The notes: generated from the sequence alone by a model not told the origin. 64,000 bases of DNA from Bos javanicus (GCF_032452875.1 NC_083871.1:6857692-6921691); one strand, 5' to 3'; positions 1-11,670 are shown, counted from the first letter of the stretch. Translations and numbers: made by a program.

Positions 1-385
1 GCCTAAACAATAACTGTTTTATCCCCTAGAGAGGTTCTCCAGTTGGCTGAAGAAGAATCATTCTCATCCCACGTCTGTGAATCCGGATTAATTCATCTGA
101 AGTGGTCTCAAGGATGTGATTAACATTTTTGGTGTGTAAGCAGGTTTGGAAGCATAGCTTTCGGATTTTCATAGCAGGACTGAAAATTTAGGAGCTTGTG
201 ATATTTTATTTTAATTTTATTCTACATAATATGTTCCATTGAGGATTCTTTGAAGCCTAATGAGCCCGCACAAACAAGTCATTTCCCAAAGGTCAGGAAT
301 GCAAATGGCCCAGCATTGCCCCTCCTCCTAACCTTTAATTTGAATCTCTGCTGTTATTCTAGGAATTCAAATATTTTATAGCATT

Positions 386-682
386 TTTCTTTTATTTTTT
401 AATGATGGAAAATTGCTTTACAGCGTTGTGTTGGTTTCTGCTGTACAACAATGAAAATCAGTCGAAAGGAAAATCCTCTTCCTCTTGAGCCTCCCTTCCC
501 TCCCCCCATACCACCGCTTTAGATCAGCACAGAGTGCCAGGCTGGGCTCCCTGTGTTGTACAGCAGCTCCTCATCATTTTACCTGATATTCACACATGTC
601 AATGCTACTTCTTCCGTTTGTCCGACCCTCACCAGCCCCTGCTGTGTCCACAAGTCCATTCCCTACTAGGTTCGTCTTTTTC
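386..682 (-). mobile_element. L1 3' UTR fragment (ruminant L1)
   Basis: Read on the plus strand this is the reverse complement of a ruminant L1 3' UTR. A T-rich tail is followed by the 'ttgctttacag..gttgtgttggtttctgctgtacaac' type segment and then the C-rich, 'ctccctgtgtt' and 'tgtccacaagtccattc' blocks. It is 5'-truncated and non-coding. A Bov-tA SINE begins about 35 bp beyond its truncated end. The family is recognised by eye; the subfamily is not determined. Confidence 0.75.
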
Positions 683-717
683 AATAAATGTCTTCATGTT
701 GTCTTATGTTAAAAAAT

Positions 718-927
718 TGTTGTTTAGTCGCTAAGTCATGTCCAACACTTTTGAGATCCCATGGACTGTAGCCCACCAGGCTCCTCTGTCCATGGGATTT
801 CCCAGGCAAGAATACTGGAGTGGGTTGCCATTTCCTTCTCCAGGGGGTCTTCCCAACCCAGTGATTGAACCTTGGTCTCCTGCATTGCAGGTGGATTCTT
901 TACCTCTGAGCCACTGGGGAAGTCCTT
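718..927 (-). mobile_element. Bov-tA SINE
   Basis: Near full-length ruminant tRNA-headed SINE in reverse orientation. The Bov-A-derived part ('gtcgctaagtcatgtcc', 'cccaccaggctcctctgtccatgg') comes first, and the tRNA-derived head ('tctttacctctgagccactggggaagtcc') lies at the right end. The internal promoter boxes are degenerate. Confidence 0.93.
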
Positions 928-2045
928 ATGGAATAATTGTTTCACAAAGAATTGGTTTAGTGAAACCAGGGTAAGCAAAAAAGGAAATCTGAAAGGATCA
1001 TTGGCACACTAGCAGATCCCAGCATCAAAAAGGTTGGCTTGGGCTCAGGGGGTTTGACAGCTTGGACCACGTAGCTGTCCCTCCATTCCCCTCGGAGCCC
1101 ATGCTTTCCCACTTGCCCTTCATCTTTCATACCAATCCCTCACCCTCTCTCCCCTTTCTATCACTATATTTCCTTCTCTCAATTTTTTTCTTGTCTTCAT
1201 AAACCTGGCTTCCTCAGCCTTAGATTTAAGGAACCTCAGTTTAAATAGTTATTGGAGAAACTTTTAGTTTTAATGTCCTGATCCCAAATGGCTGGAGGAA
1301 GAAATGGACTTTGCCAGCTTGCACTCGAGGTCCATTGCTGATGTGGTCATCGGCACCTTTAGGGGAGTGTGCCCATTTGTAACCATGGGAGCTGATTTCT
1401 AACTGGAGACATGAGCAGAACCATGGTGACAGATTGTGCCTATGAAAGAGACACTGAAGGCAAACTCTACATAGAACTTTTCAGAGTCAAGTTTCAAACA
1501 GCATTTGTTTGTAATAAAAAGGAAAGCTGGTAAAAGAAGACTTAAAGTATAAACCTTTGAGTAGGAAAGTAAAAATTACTGAGGAAAAATAAGAAACAAG
1601 ATGTAACAATGGAAAAAAAAAAAAAGACTAACATCTTTGTAACATGAGAGATACTTCACCAAGAAGATAGTTTTTATCCCCCAAATATTATATAGAAACA
1701 TTGTGGCTAGCTAGCTATCAATCATCTATCTATCCGGAGAAGTGGAGAGTTAAAAGCAGATCCCTCCCACCCACACAGATGCAGAATTCCAGGTGGTTGA
1801 AAGAACCTGAGAAAAGGAAAGAATTTTCTTCATCATCAACTACCTCAAGAGACTGAAACAGAGACCAGATGATGTAAGAAATGCGAAATGTTTGACAAGT
1901 TCTTTTATGGATCTTGGACCTACTGTTACATTTTAGGAACATACAACTCTAGCATTAGTGAAATGTGTCTGTGAGGTACACTATTCCAAGTGATATGTTT
2001 ACTATTTGTCTGTGCGCACACTCTTGCCATGTCCACACTTAGTCA
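928..2045. other. Unique intergenic stretch
   Basis: No gene or clear repeat seen. It holds a pyrimidine-rich patch (about 1080-1200), a 13-A run near 1612-1624 and a short imperfect ATCT tract near 1710-1735. Confidence 0.5.
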
Positions 2046-2237
2046 TGTGTGCGCACTCTGTCGTGTCTGACTCTTTGTGACCCCATAAGCTCCTCTGTCC
2101 ATGGAATTTTCCAGGCAAGAATACTGGTGTGGGTTGCCATTTCCTTCTCCAGAGGATCTTCCTGAACCAGGGATCGAACTTGTGTCTCCTGCATTAGTAG
2201 ATAAGTTCTTTAACCACTGAGCCACAGGGGAAGCCCA
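2046..2237 (-). mobile_element. Bov-tA SINE
   Basis: Reverse-oriented Bov-tA. The tRNA-derived head ends in 'gccacaggggaagccc'. About 16 bp that normally lie between 'accccat' and 'gctcctctgtcc' are missing, so this is an internally deleted copy. Confidence 0.92.
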
Positions 2238-2402
2238 TTATTTGGCTGTATTCAGTCTTAGTTGCAGCTTGCTGGATTCTCTGGTTGTGAAGTGTGGGTT
2301 TCTCTCTGGTTGTGGCAGGTGGAATCTTACTCAGCAATCTAACCCACATCCTCTGTATTGGAAGGCAGATTCTTCACCACTGGACCATCAAGAAGTCCCC
2401 CA
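2238..2402 (-). mobile_element. CHR-type tRNA-derived SINE
   Basis: The right end reads 'tcttcaccactggaccatcaagaagtcccc', the reverse complement of a tRNA-derived head. The body ('agttgcagc', 'ctctctggttgtggcaggtgg') matches the artiodactyl CHR family and not Bov-tA. It abuts the preceding Bov-tA directly. Confidence 0.7.
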
Positions 2403-3244
2403 AGTGATTTATATGATGCAAATTCTTAAGTTAAAACTGTAAATGTAAAAAACATTCTAACTATTCTCTACCTGGTATGCAAAATTGGATTTACACAAAT
2501 ATCTAAGTTCTCTTTTCTAAGACTCATATAATCGTAAAAGATATCTGCCTTCATGTATATGTTTTGCTTCAAAGTAAAATGTATATTTTAAAGTACATAG
2601 CTTAGTGTCAAGTTCATAACTAAAATTTATTATCTGATAAATATTTTAATTGTGAAGAATTCATGTGCATTTTATTTCAGTTTTAGAAAAAAAAAAGCCA
2701 ATAAGTTTGAATAACTTAGTCAAGAGGAGTTTAATCTTGAACATGGCAACAAAAGTCTGCATTTTTCTTCTTCTGGAAATTATTTAAAAAATAAAATGAA
2801 AAGAAGCAAAAAAACCTTTTTTTTAGACTCAGGTTTTACTAAAATAGAAAATAGATAAAATTAATAAGTTCCAAAAACATTCAAGAGACTAACCAGGAGT
2901 GGAGGAAAAGAATACTAGGCTGGAATGAATAAAGGAAGAGATCAGTAGCATCAGGTATAAGAAATACATACTAAGAAACACTAGTGTTAAAAGAGAAAAT
3001 CACAGACCTGATGTAAAAATCTAGCAGCTGAAACATTCTGGATCAGCTTCAGTCAAAGGAGCAGAGAAAGTGGCAGGAAGAGCCATGGGTTCATGAGAAG
3101 CCTTTCTGTCCTCCTCAGCTAGTAGGAATCAAATTCCAGGAAAGTCGAGTTATTATACAAAGAAGTATAAAAGAAATATAGTATTTGTATAAGGAAAGTG
3201 TAAGAAAAAATGAAGAAAAGAGCAGCAAAGATTACTAGTAGATA
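2403..3244. other. AT-rich unique sequence
   Basis: AT-rich sequence with several A runs and no recognisable gene. A decayed repeat cannot be excluded. Confidence 0.4.
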
Positions 3245-3630
3245 AACAACATTACTATGCTGACAAAATCTGTATAGTTAAAGCTATGGTTTTTCTGATC
3301 ATCATGTACAGTTGTGAGAGTTGGGCCCTAAAGAAGACTGAAAGTCAAAGAATTGATGCTTTAGAACTGTGGTGCTGGAGAAGACTCTTGAGAGTCCTTT
3401 GGACAGCAAGGAGATCAAACCAGTTAATCCTAAAGGAAATCAACACTGAATATTCATTGGAAGGACTGATGCTGAAGCTGAAGCTCCAATACTTCATCCA
3501 CCTGATGCAGAGAGCCAACTCTTTGGAAAAGACTCTGATGCTGGGAAAGATTGAAGGCAGGAAGAAAAAGGGGATGACAGAGGATGAGATAGTTGGATGG
3601 CAGCAGTGACTCAATGGAGGTGAGTTTGAG
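3245..3630 (+). mobile_element. BovB LINE 3' fragment
   Basis: The translation holds the conserved C-terminal BovB block after the RT domain: 'CESWALKK', 'LWCWRRLLRVLWTARRSNQ', then 'LKLKLQYF'. The frame at 3286-3609 is open but fragmentary. Sequence stops matching after 'gagtttgag', before the BovB 3' end, and a Bov-A monomer follows. It lacks the endonuclease and the catalytic RT motifs, so it is non-autonomous debris. Confidence 0.9.
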
Positions 3631-3746
3631 TCCCCTGGAGGATGACATGGCAACACACTCCAGTATTCTTGCTTGGAGAATCCGCATGGATAGAGGAGCC
3701 TGGAGGGCTACAGTCCATACGCAAAGAATCGGACATGACTAGGAGA
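3631..3746 (+). mobile_element. Bov-A monomer fragment
   Basis: 'tcccctggaggatgacatgg' through 'aatcggacatgactagg' is the Bov-A body without a tRNA head. It joins directly to the BovB fragment on its left. The BovB 3' end and the Bov-A body share this 'gtcgcaaagagtcggacatgac'-like end, so the join may be a recombination between the two. Confidence 0.8.
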
Positions 3747-3771
3747 TAGGGAAACCTGGTTTGCTGCAACT

Positions 3772-5100
3772 CCTTTACCTTTCACTTCTCTTCTTTTATC
3801 AGCTATTTGTAAGGCCTCCTCAGACAACCATTTTGCCTTTTTTGCATTTCTTTCTCTCGTTAATGGTCTTGATTACTGCCTCCTGTACAATGTCACAAAC
3901 CTCTGTCCATAGTTCTTCAGACACTCTGTCCATCAGATCTAATCCCTTGAATCTATTTGTCACTTCCACTGTATAATTATAAGGGATTTGATTAAGGTCA
4001 TACCTGAATGGTCTGGTGGTTTTCCCTACTTTCTTCAATTTAAATCTGAATTTGGCAATAGGGAGTTCATGATCTGATCCACAGTCAGCTCCCAGTCTTG
4101 TTTTTGCTGACTGTACAGAGCTTCTTCTTTGGATGCAAAGAATACAATCAATCTGATTTCGGTGTTGACCATCTGATGAAGTCTATGTGTAGAGTCTTCT
4201 CTTGTGTTGTTGGAAGAGGGTGTTTGCTATGACCAGTGCACTCTCTTGGCAAAACTCTTTGCCCTGCTTCATTCTGTACTCCAAGGCCAAATTTGCCTGT
4301 TACTCCAGGTATATCTTGACTTCCTACTTTTGCATTCCAGTCCCCTATAATGAAAAGAACATCTCTTTTGGGTGTTAGTTCTAGAAGGTCTTGTAGGTCT
4401 TCATAGAATTGTTGAACTTCCGCTTATTCAGCATTACTGGTTGGGGCATAGACTTGGATTACCGTGATATTGAATGGTTTGACTTGGAAATGAACAGAGA
4501 TCATTCTGTTGTTTTTGAGACTGCATCTGAGTACTGTGTTTTGGACTTGTTTGTTGACTATATGGCTACTCCATTTCTTCTAAGGGATTCTTGCCCACAG
4601 TTATAGATATAATGGTTATCTGAGTTAAATTCACCCATTCCAGTCCATTTTAGTTCACTGATTCCTAAAATGTTAATGTTCACTCTTGCCATATCCTGTT
4701 TGACCACTTCCAACTTACCTTGATTCATGGACCTAATATTCAGGTTCCTATGCAATATTGTTATTTACAGCATCAGACTTTACCTCCATCACTAGTCACA
4801 TCCACAACTGTGTGTTGTTTTTGCTTTGGCCCCATCTGTTTATTCTTTCTGGAGTTATTTCTCCACTGTTATCCAGTAGCATATTGGGCACCTACTGACC
4901 TGGGTACTTCATCTTTCAGTATTCTATCTTTTTACCTTGTCATACTGTTCATGGGGTTCTCAAGGCAAGAATACTGAAGTGGTTTGCCATTCCCTTCTCC
5001 AGTGGACCATGTTTTGTCAAAACTCTACCATGACATGTTTACCTTGGGTGGCCCTACACATGGCATGGCTCATAATTTCTTTGAGTCAGACAAGGCTGTG
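3772..5100 (-). mobile_element. BovB LINE 5' part (endonuclease region), inverted
   Basis: Reverse-oriented BovB covering the 5' UTR (near 5100), the AP-endonuclease-like domain and the linker towards RT. On the minus strand 4755-4558 gives an N-terminal endonuclease piece containing 'ILGISELKWTG', and 4038-3820 gives the linker with 'RFKGLDLMDRV'. Frameshifts and stops break the frame. Its right end abuts an RT segment in the opposite orientation at 5100/5101. Together the two form one element with an inverted 5' part. About 190 bp of linker is missing between the two segments in element coordinates. Confidence 0.88.
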
Positions 5101-6712
5101 AATTAAGAAGAGGTGGCAAGAATACACAGAAGAACTCTACAAAAAAGATCATCAAGGCCCAGAAAATCATGATGATGTGATCACTCACCTAGAGCCAGAC
5201 ATCCTGGAATGTGAAGTCAAGTGGGCCTTAGGAAGCAGCACTATGAACAAAGCTAATGAATGTGGCAGAATTGCAGTTGAGTTATTTGAAATCCTAAAAG
5301 ATGATGCTGTGAAAGTGCTGCACTCAATATGCCAGGAAATTTGGAAAACTCAACAGTGGCCACAGGACTGGGAAAAGTCACTTTTCATTCCACTGTCATA
5401 GAAAGACAATGCCAAAGAATGTTCAAACTACTGCACAATTGCACTTATAGCAATGTAATGGTCAAAACTCACCAAGCCAGGCTTCAACAGTACATGAACT
5501 GTGAACTTCCAGATGTTCAAGCCGAATTTAGAAAAGGCCAGCGGAACCAGAGATCAAAGTGCCAACATCTGTTGGATCATACAAAAAGAGAGTTCCAGAA
5601 AAACATCTACTTCTGTTTTATTGATTACACCAAAGCCTTTGTGTGTACCATAACAAACTGTGGAAAATTCTTAAAGAGATTGGAATACCAGACCACCTGA
5701 CCTGCCTCCTGAGAAATCTGTATGCTGGTCAAGAAGCAACAGTTAGAACTGGACATGGAACAATAAACTGGTTCCAAATAGCCAAAGGAGTACATCAAGG
5801 CTGCATATTGTCACCCTGCTTATTTAACTTATATGCAGAGTTCATCATGAGAAACACTGGGCTGGATGAAGCACAAGCTGGAATCAAGATTTCCGGGAGA
5901 AATATCAATAACCTCAGATATGTAGACGACACCACCCTTATGGCGGAAAACAAAGAGGAAAAGAGCCTCTTAATGAAACTGAAAGAAGAGAGTGAAAAAG
6001 TTGGCTTAAAGTTCAACATTCAGAAAACTAAGATCATGGCATCTGGTCCCATCACTTCATGGCAAACAGATGGGAAAACAGTGGCAAGAGTGACAGACTT
6101 TATTTTTTGGGCTCCAAACCCACTGCAGGTGGTGACTGCAGCCATGACATTAAAAGGAGGAAATTAAATTTCCTTCCTCCTTGAAAGGAAAGCTAAGATC
6201 AATCTAGACAGCATATTAAAAAGCACAGACATTACTTTGCCAACAAAGATCTACCTAGTCCAAGCTATGGTTTTTCCTGTAGTCATGTATGGGTATGAGA
6301 GCTGGACTATAAAGAAAGCTGAGCGCTGAAGAATTGATGCTTTTGAACTGTGGTGTTGGAGAAGACTCTTGAGAGTCCCTTGGACTGCAAGGAGATCCAA
6401 CCAGTCCATCCTCAAGGAAGTCAGTCGTGAATATTCACTGGAAGAGCTGATGCTGAAGCTGAAACTCCAATACTTTGGCCACCTGATGCGAAGAACTGGC
6501 TGGCTAGATAAGACCCTAATCCTGGGAAAGATTAAAGGCGGGAGGAGAAGGTAACAACAGAGGGTGAGATGGGTGGATGGCATCACTGACTCAATGGACA
6601 TGAGTTTGAGTAAGCTCCGGGAGTTGCTGATGGACAGGGAAGCCTGTCGTGTTGTAGTCCATGGGGTCGCAAAGGGTCAGACATGACTGAGCCACTGAAC
6701 TGAACTGAACTG
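5101..6712 (+). mobile_element. BovB LINE RT to 3' end
   Basis: Plus-strand BovB from the pre-RT linker ('KKRWQEYTEEL' region) through RT to the 3' tail of repeated 'gaact' units. RT motif A is recognisable near 5615-5640 ('FCFIDYTKAF'), motif B as 'GVHQGCILSPCLFN' near 5790-5830, and the catalytic box reads YVDD, where most copies in the window read YADD. The frame is split into several pieces (5177-5401, 5329-5700, 5643-6167). It is dead, and is paired with the inverted 5' part on its left. Confidence 0.93.
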
Positions 6713-6757
6713 ATGGGGTTGCAAACTGTTGGACGTGACTTTGCAACTGAACAACAA
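6713..6757 (+). mobile_element. Residual BovB/Bov-A 3' tail
   Basis: 'ggggttgcaaactgttggac' and the following 'gcaactgaacaacaacaa' resemble a second, diverged copy of the same 3' end. It may be the far end of an older host element. Confidence 0.5.
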
Positions 6758-7734
6758 CAATGAACATTCATTGGAGAAATATTGCCCTGGGGGAGATAAA
6801 AATTGTAATTAAAGTGCTGGCTTAAGTTAAAAACAATACACCAAAATGTAGCGAATAGTTGCCTTTGAGGGAAGACCACAAAACAAGGATAATTTGAAAC
6901 AATCAAGGACAGTACAGGACAAAGGAGGAAATGAGGAATGAGCTGAGAGAAATATAATATAATTGTTATAGAATAAAGGCAAGTAAAATGCAGAAGGGAT
7001 ACTGTGGGATGCATAGTAGAGGACAGAGGGGGGGAAAATGAAAAAAGTAAGCAAAATAAATGAAAAATAAAAATTTGTTAAAAGTTAAAAAGAGAATTCA
7101 AACCATGAAACACAAGGAAAGGTAATCCAACACATGCAAAATTGGTATTTGCATAGAACAAAACAGTAAGATGGAAAAATATTTAAAGATATACTGGAAG
7201 AAATAAAATTAAGATTCCAGTTTATATCTGGAAAGATTATACTGTATGCCAAGCAAGACTTTCCCTAAAATGGTTAACTGTGAGGCACAAAATGATAAAG
7301 CTATTGGAGCTCACACACAAGTGCCAGGCACAACTTATTTTATAGTTTTTTACTTTATTGTATCTTAGGGATATTGTTTTTTTTCCCCCCCACAAGTTGC
7401 CAGTTTGTTGCATCCTGGTTCCAGTAAATCTCTGAGCACCATTTTTCAACAGTACTTGCTGACTTCATGTCTCTGTGTTACATTTTGGTAATTCTTGCAA
7501 TATTTCAAGCTTTTTCATTATTATTACATTTGTTATGGTGATCTATAGTCTCTGATGTTACTACTACAACTCACTGAAGGCTCAGATAATGCTTAGCATT
7601 TTTTAACAATAAAGTTTTTTTCCTTTGAGCATTTTTAAGATTTATTGACTTCAGAACTATAAATACTCTAGGCTTACAAAGTAATTTGAGTGTTGATTTA
7701 TATTTTTATATACCTACTTACTGTTTCAAATCTT
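6758..7734. other. AT-rich unique sequence
   Basis: No gene or confident repeat. It contains A/T runs and a short segment at about 7215-7250 ('atctggaaag', 'atgccaagc') that loosely resembles 11305-11330, possibly a shared old repeat. Confidence 0.4.
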
Positions 7735-8188
7735 ATTTATTTAGTATTTTTAACTGAAGTATAGTTACTGTACAATTTTATGTAAGTTATAAGTATACAG
7801 CATAGTCATTCACAATTTTTAAAGGTTATACTCCATTTATAGATATTATAAAATTTTGGCTATATTCTCCGTGTTGTGTTATACATGTTTGTAGCTTATT
7901 TTATAACTAATAATTTATACCGCTTACTTAATCCCCTACTTCCCTTCTCCCGTTCCTTCTCCACAGCAGTAACAACAGTTTATTCTCACCATCCATGCGC
8001 CTGCTTCTTTTCTGTTATATTGGCTAGTTTGCTGCATTTTTTAGATTCCACATATGAGTGATACCACGCAGTATTTGTCTTCTCCTGTGTGACTTAGACA
8101 TTTCATTTAGCGTAATGTCCTCCAAGTCCACCCACGTTCCTGCAAATGGAAAATAGTGTTCTTCTTAATGGCTAGCTGTATTGCATTC

Positions 8189-8220
<32 letters not shown>

Positions 8221-9005
8221 TGCGAGCACGTGTATCCTTTACCCATTCATCTGCTAATGAACACTTAGGTTTATATTGCTTCCGTATCTTAATAAGTAGT
8301 GCTGCTCTGAATATTTCTAATTAATGTCTTTTTTTTTTCTTTTGATATATACCCAGGAGTGGAATGGCTGAGTCATATACTAACTCTATTTTTAATTTTT
8401 TTGAGAAACTTCCATACTGTTTTCCACAGTGGCTGCACGACTTTGCATTTGCAGCAACGCTATAGGAGAGTTCCTTTTTCTCCACACCCTCTCCAGCATT
8501 TATTATTTGTAGATTCTTTTCTGATGGTCATTCTGACAGGTGTGAGATGACATCTCACTGTGGTTTTCATTTACATTTCCCTGGTGATTAGTGTTGAGCA
8601 TCTTTTCATGTGCCTGTTGGCCATGAAAAAAATGTCTACTCATTTCTTCTGCCCATTTTTTTTTTCTTCTGCCCATTTTTAAACTGGTTGTCTGTTTTTC
8701 TGATGTTGAGTTGTATGAGCTGTTTGTATAGGTTGACTATTAACCCCTTACTAGCCAGGTCATATCATTTGCAAATATTTTTGTCCACGCTATAGGCTGT
8801 CTTTTCATTGTGTCGATGGCTTCCTTTGTTATGCAAAAGCTTTTAAGTTTAATTAGGTCCCATTTGTTTATTTTTCCTTTTATTTCCTTTGCATTAAGAG
8901 ACAGATCCTCAAAAAATATTTCTATGATTTATATCAAAGAGTTTTCTGCCTGTTTTCCTCTAGGAGTTTCATATTATTTGATCTTACACAAAATGTTTAA
9001 GGCTA
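7735..9005 (-). mobile_element. L1 fragment: 3' UTR and ORF2 3' part
   Basis: Reverse-oriented L1. From the left: 3' UTR ('gaagtatagttactgtacaa'), then the ORF2 C-terminal region read in antisense ('tatacccaggagtggaatgg', 'catgtgcctgttggcc', 'atgcaaaagcttttaag'). It is 5'-truncated near 9005 and carries many stops. A TG microsatellite lies inside it. Confidence 0.88.
8190..8213. repeat. (TG)n microsatellite
   Basis: About 12 uninterrupted TG units inside the L1 fragment. Length polymorphism is likely. Confidence 0.95.
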
Positions 9006-9148
9006 TATCAAAAAAGAAACAATAACAAACAACACTATACAGGAACAAATAAATGCAGGTAGATTAGTTCTAACAGATTTAGAACACTTTTGTAGAACCT
9101 TTATAATTACAATAGCTTGGTACTTTTCTTCTAATATCATATAGACTG

Positions 9149-9886
9149 AGGAGCCTCTTGATGAAAGTGAAAGAGGAAAGTGAAAAAGTTGGCTTAAAGC
9201 TCAACATTCAGAAAACTAAGATCATGGCATCTGGTCCCATCACTTCATGGGAAATAGATGGGGAAACAGTGGAAACAGCGGCTGACTTTATATTTTCTGG
9301 GCTCCAAAATCACTGCAGATGGTGACTGCAGCCATGAAATTAAAAGACGCTTAGTCCTTGGAAGGAAAGTTATGACCAACCTAGATAGCATATTGAAAAG
9401 CAGAGACATTACTTTGCCAACAAAGGTTCGTCTAGTCAAGGCTATGGTTTTTCCAGTGGTCATGTATGGATGTGAGAGTTGGACTGTGAAGAAAGCTGAG
9501 GGCCAAAGAACTGATGCTTTCGAACTGTGGTGTTGGAAAAGACTCTTGAGAATCCCTTGGACTGCAAGGAGATCCAACCAGTCCATCCTAAAGGAGATCG
9601 GTCCTGGGTGTTCATTGGAAGGACTGATGCTAAAGCTGAAACTCCAATACTTTGGCCACTTGATGCGAAGAGTTGACTCATTGGAAAAGACCCTTTTCCA
9701 ATGGGAGGGACTGGGGGCAGGAGGAGAAGGGGATGACAGAGGATGAGATGGCTGGATGGTATCACTGACTCGACAGACATGGGTTTGAGTGAACTCCGGG
9801 AGTTGGTGATGGACAGGGAGGCCTGGCATGCTGCGATTCATGGGTCACAGAGAGTCGGACACGACCGAGTGACTGAACTGAACTGA
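9149..9886 (+). mobile_element. BovB LINE 3' part
   Basis: 5'-truncated BovB beginning just after the RT catalytic box ('LLMKVKEESEKVGLKLNIQ' region) and running to the 'gactgaactgaactga' tail. Frame 9258-9746 encodes the C-terminal block, with a small frameshift near 9300 ('attttctgggctcc'). It is inserted inside one copy of a local duplication. Confidence 0.93.
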
Positions 9887-9972
9887 GTGGAAATATATTT
9901 TATAAAAAACCTCTATACTTACATATATTCAGTATACTTACTAAATATTCTTCAATATTACTTACTAAATAT

Positions 9973-10181
9973 TTTGCTGGTGGCTCAGTTGGTTAGGAGT
10001 CTGCCTGCAATGCAGTAGACCTGGGTTCGATCCCTGGGTCAGGAAGATCCCCTGGAGAAGGAATTGGAACCCAACTCTAGTATTCCTGCCTGGAGAATTC
10101 CATGGACAGAGGATCCTGATGGGCTCCTGCAGTCCATGGGGTCTCAAGATTTGGACATGAGTGGGTGACTAAACCTACCTA
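9973..10181 (+). mobile_element. Bov-tA SINE
   Basis: tRNA-derived head ('ggtggctcagttggttagg', B-box-like 'gggttcgatccctgg'), then the Bov-A body to 'ttggacatgagtgggtgact'. The first few bases of the head are missing. Confidence 0.92.
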
Positions 10182-10299
10182 CCTTGTACCTTTCTTCTAC
10201 TAACATCATGTAGACTAATAGAACTGTATTTAAAAAAACCCTATACTTACAGATATTTAGTATAAACTAAAGTTGGCATCTCAAATCAGTGGGGAAAAA

Positions 10300-11400
10300 T
10301 ATGGACCATGCAATAAATATTATTGAGAAAATGAGGCTAGCCATCTGGAAAGAAGTTAATTTGGATCTCCACCTCCCAGTGAACAGCTGGAACAACTCTA
10401 TGTGGGTCAAAGATTTAAATGTAATTAATGAAAATTAGAATTTATTTATAACCTAACCATGGTAAAGAACTTTCTAACTGTAACTCACAATCCAAAAGCC
10501 ATAAAAAAATCAGTCTGACAAGTTCACTATTTTAGAGACAGTAATCAAACCACAAAACATATACTTGATCAAAAACAAACAAAAACTGAGCATAGTCAAA
10601 ATTTTAATAATTAGATCTTCTTGCTAAATAAGAAGATGCATCAGGCTATGTGATTGAGTTTCCTCAACTCTCAATCAAATTTGGCAAGTTGAAAATTTGT
10701 CAATATCCTCTACTAGTAAGGCTGTGGGATCAAGGAATCACATATATTGGAAATGTGGAAATGTAATCATTCTATAGGAGAGAAATTTATCAGTATTGAT
10801 CAAAATTATAAATGCATATCCTTTGGCCTATCAATTCTGCTTTCAAGGATATGTCCCATGAATATATTCACATGGTGAAAATAGCATATACACTATATAA
10901 TTTGTTGCAACATTATTTTTGATAGGAAAATGTTCTAAATTTTCATTAATACAGGATGGTAAGATGACTACAGGTCCTTTTTTTTTTTTTTTTTGGTCTA
11001 TAAATGGTCACTATGAAACAGTTAAAAGAAACCCACTCTGTTGTACAATAAAAATATCTCTGGTGTCTATCATAGATTAAATAAACCAAGATTCAGCCCA
11101 CTTTGGGGCATATGCTACTTCCTGTGTTAAGAAGTTGGAAGATGAGACAGCATTATAGTTTTTGCTTATGTGATCCTGAGGGTATGTCTAGAAGGATATA
11201 CAAGAAAATAATAATAGTAGGTACCTGGATGGAGGTGAGATGGATGTTAATTGGGCAGAAGGGGAGCACAAGTGTTAGGGTTGTTCTTTTATTTTGTTAC
11301 ATCTGGAAAGGTTAGACCATATGCCAAGCGAGAATTATTCACTTTGTTCTTTTACTTCTTATTTTGAATCATATGAATGTATTATCTTTTTAACAATTTA
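10300..11400 (+). mobile_element. Old L1 (L1M-type): ORF2 end and 3' UTR
   Basis: Diverged L1 read in sense. The order of blocks is that of an L1M 3' region: 'aaggatatgtcccatgaata', 'ttgttgcaacattattttt', 'aatggtcactatgaaacag', then 'aaggatatacaagaaaataataatag'. No usable frame remains. It holds an 18-T run at about 10979-10996. Confidence 0.6.
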
Positions 11401-11535
11401 GTAACTACTGTGAATATAAAAGTTATAATACTTTAATATATATGCATGGCATAATAATTCTGAATGAACCTGAGTGAGATTCATTGACACCTTTGTAATA
11501 TATTCTAGATTTTTTTGGCTTTCTTTGGTATGGAC

Positions 11536-11659
11536 CCTGGAGAAGGAAATGGCAACCCACTCCAGTACTCTTGTCTGGAGAATCCCATGGACGGAGGAGC
11601 CTGGTGGGCTAGAGTCCACAGGGTTGCAAAGAGTCGGACACGACTGAGTGAATGCTTAG
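11536..11659 (+). mobile_element. Bov-A SINE body with 11-bp TSD
   Basis: Headless Bov-A: 'cctggagaaggaaatggcaa' to 'gagtcggacacgactgag'. It is flanked by perfect direct repeats 'ttggtatggac' at 11525-11535 and 11660-11670. These mark a genuine insertion of a 5'-truncated SINE and not a later deletion. Confidence 0.93.
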
Positions 11660-11670
11660 TTGGTATGGAC

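Larger units (their letters stand above)
9115..10266 (+). repeat. Direct duplication of about 80 bp, one copy split by BovB
   Basis: A segment at 9115-9148 continues at 9887-9945 once the BovB is removed. It closely resembles 10182-10266, sharing 'ttcttcta', 'tagact', 'ctatacttac' and 'ttagtata'-like blocks in the same order. The two copies lie about 1.07 kb apart, and a Bov-tA occupies most of the space between them. The duplication therefore predates the BovB insertion. Confidence 0.65.

Noticed and set aside
3747..3771. Possible TSD for the inverted BovB ('ttgctgcaact' against 'ttgcaaact' near 6718)
   Set aside because: Too many mismatches and no exact boundaries. Not reported as a TSD.
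9973..10050. tRNA-like sequence in Bov-tA heads, here and in other copies
   Set aside because: These are SINE promoter remnants that do not form the full cloverleaf and are joined to a SINE body. They are not tRNA genes.
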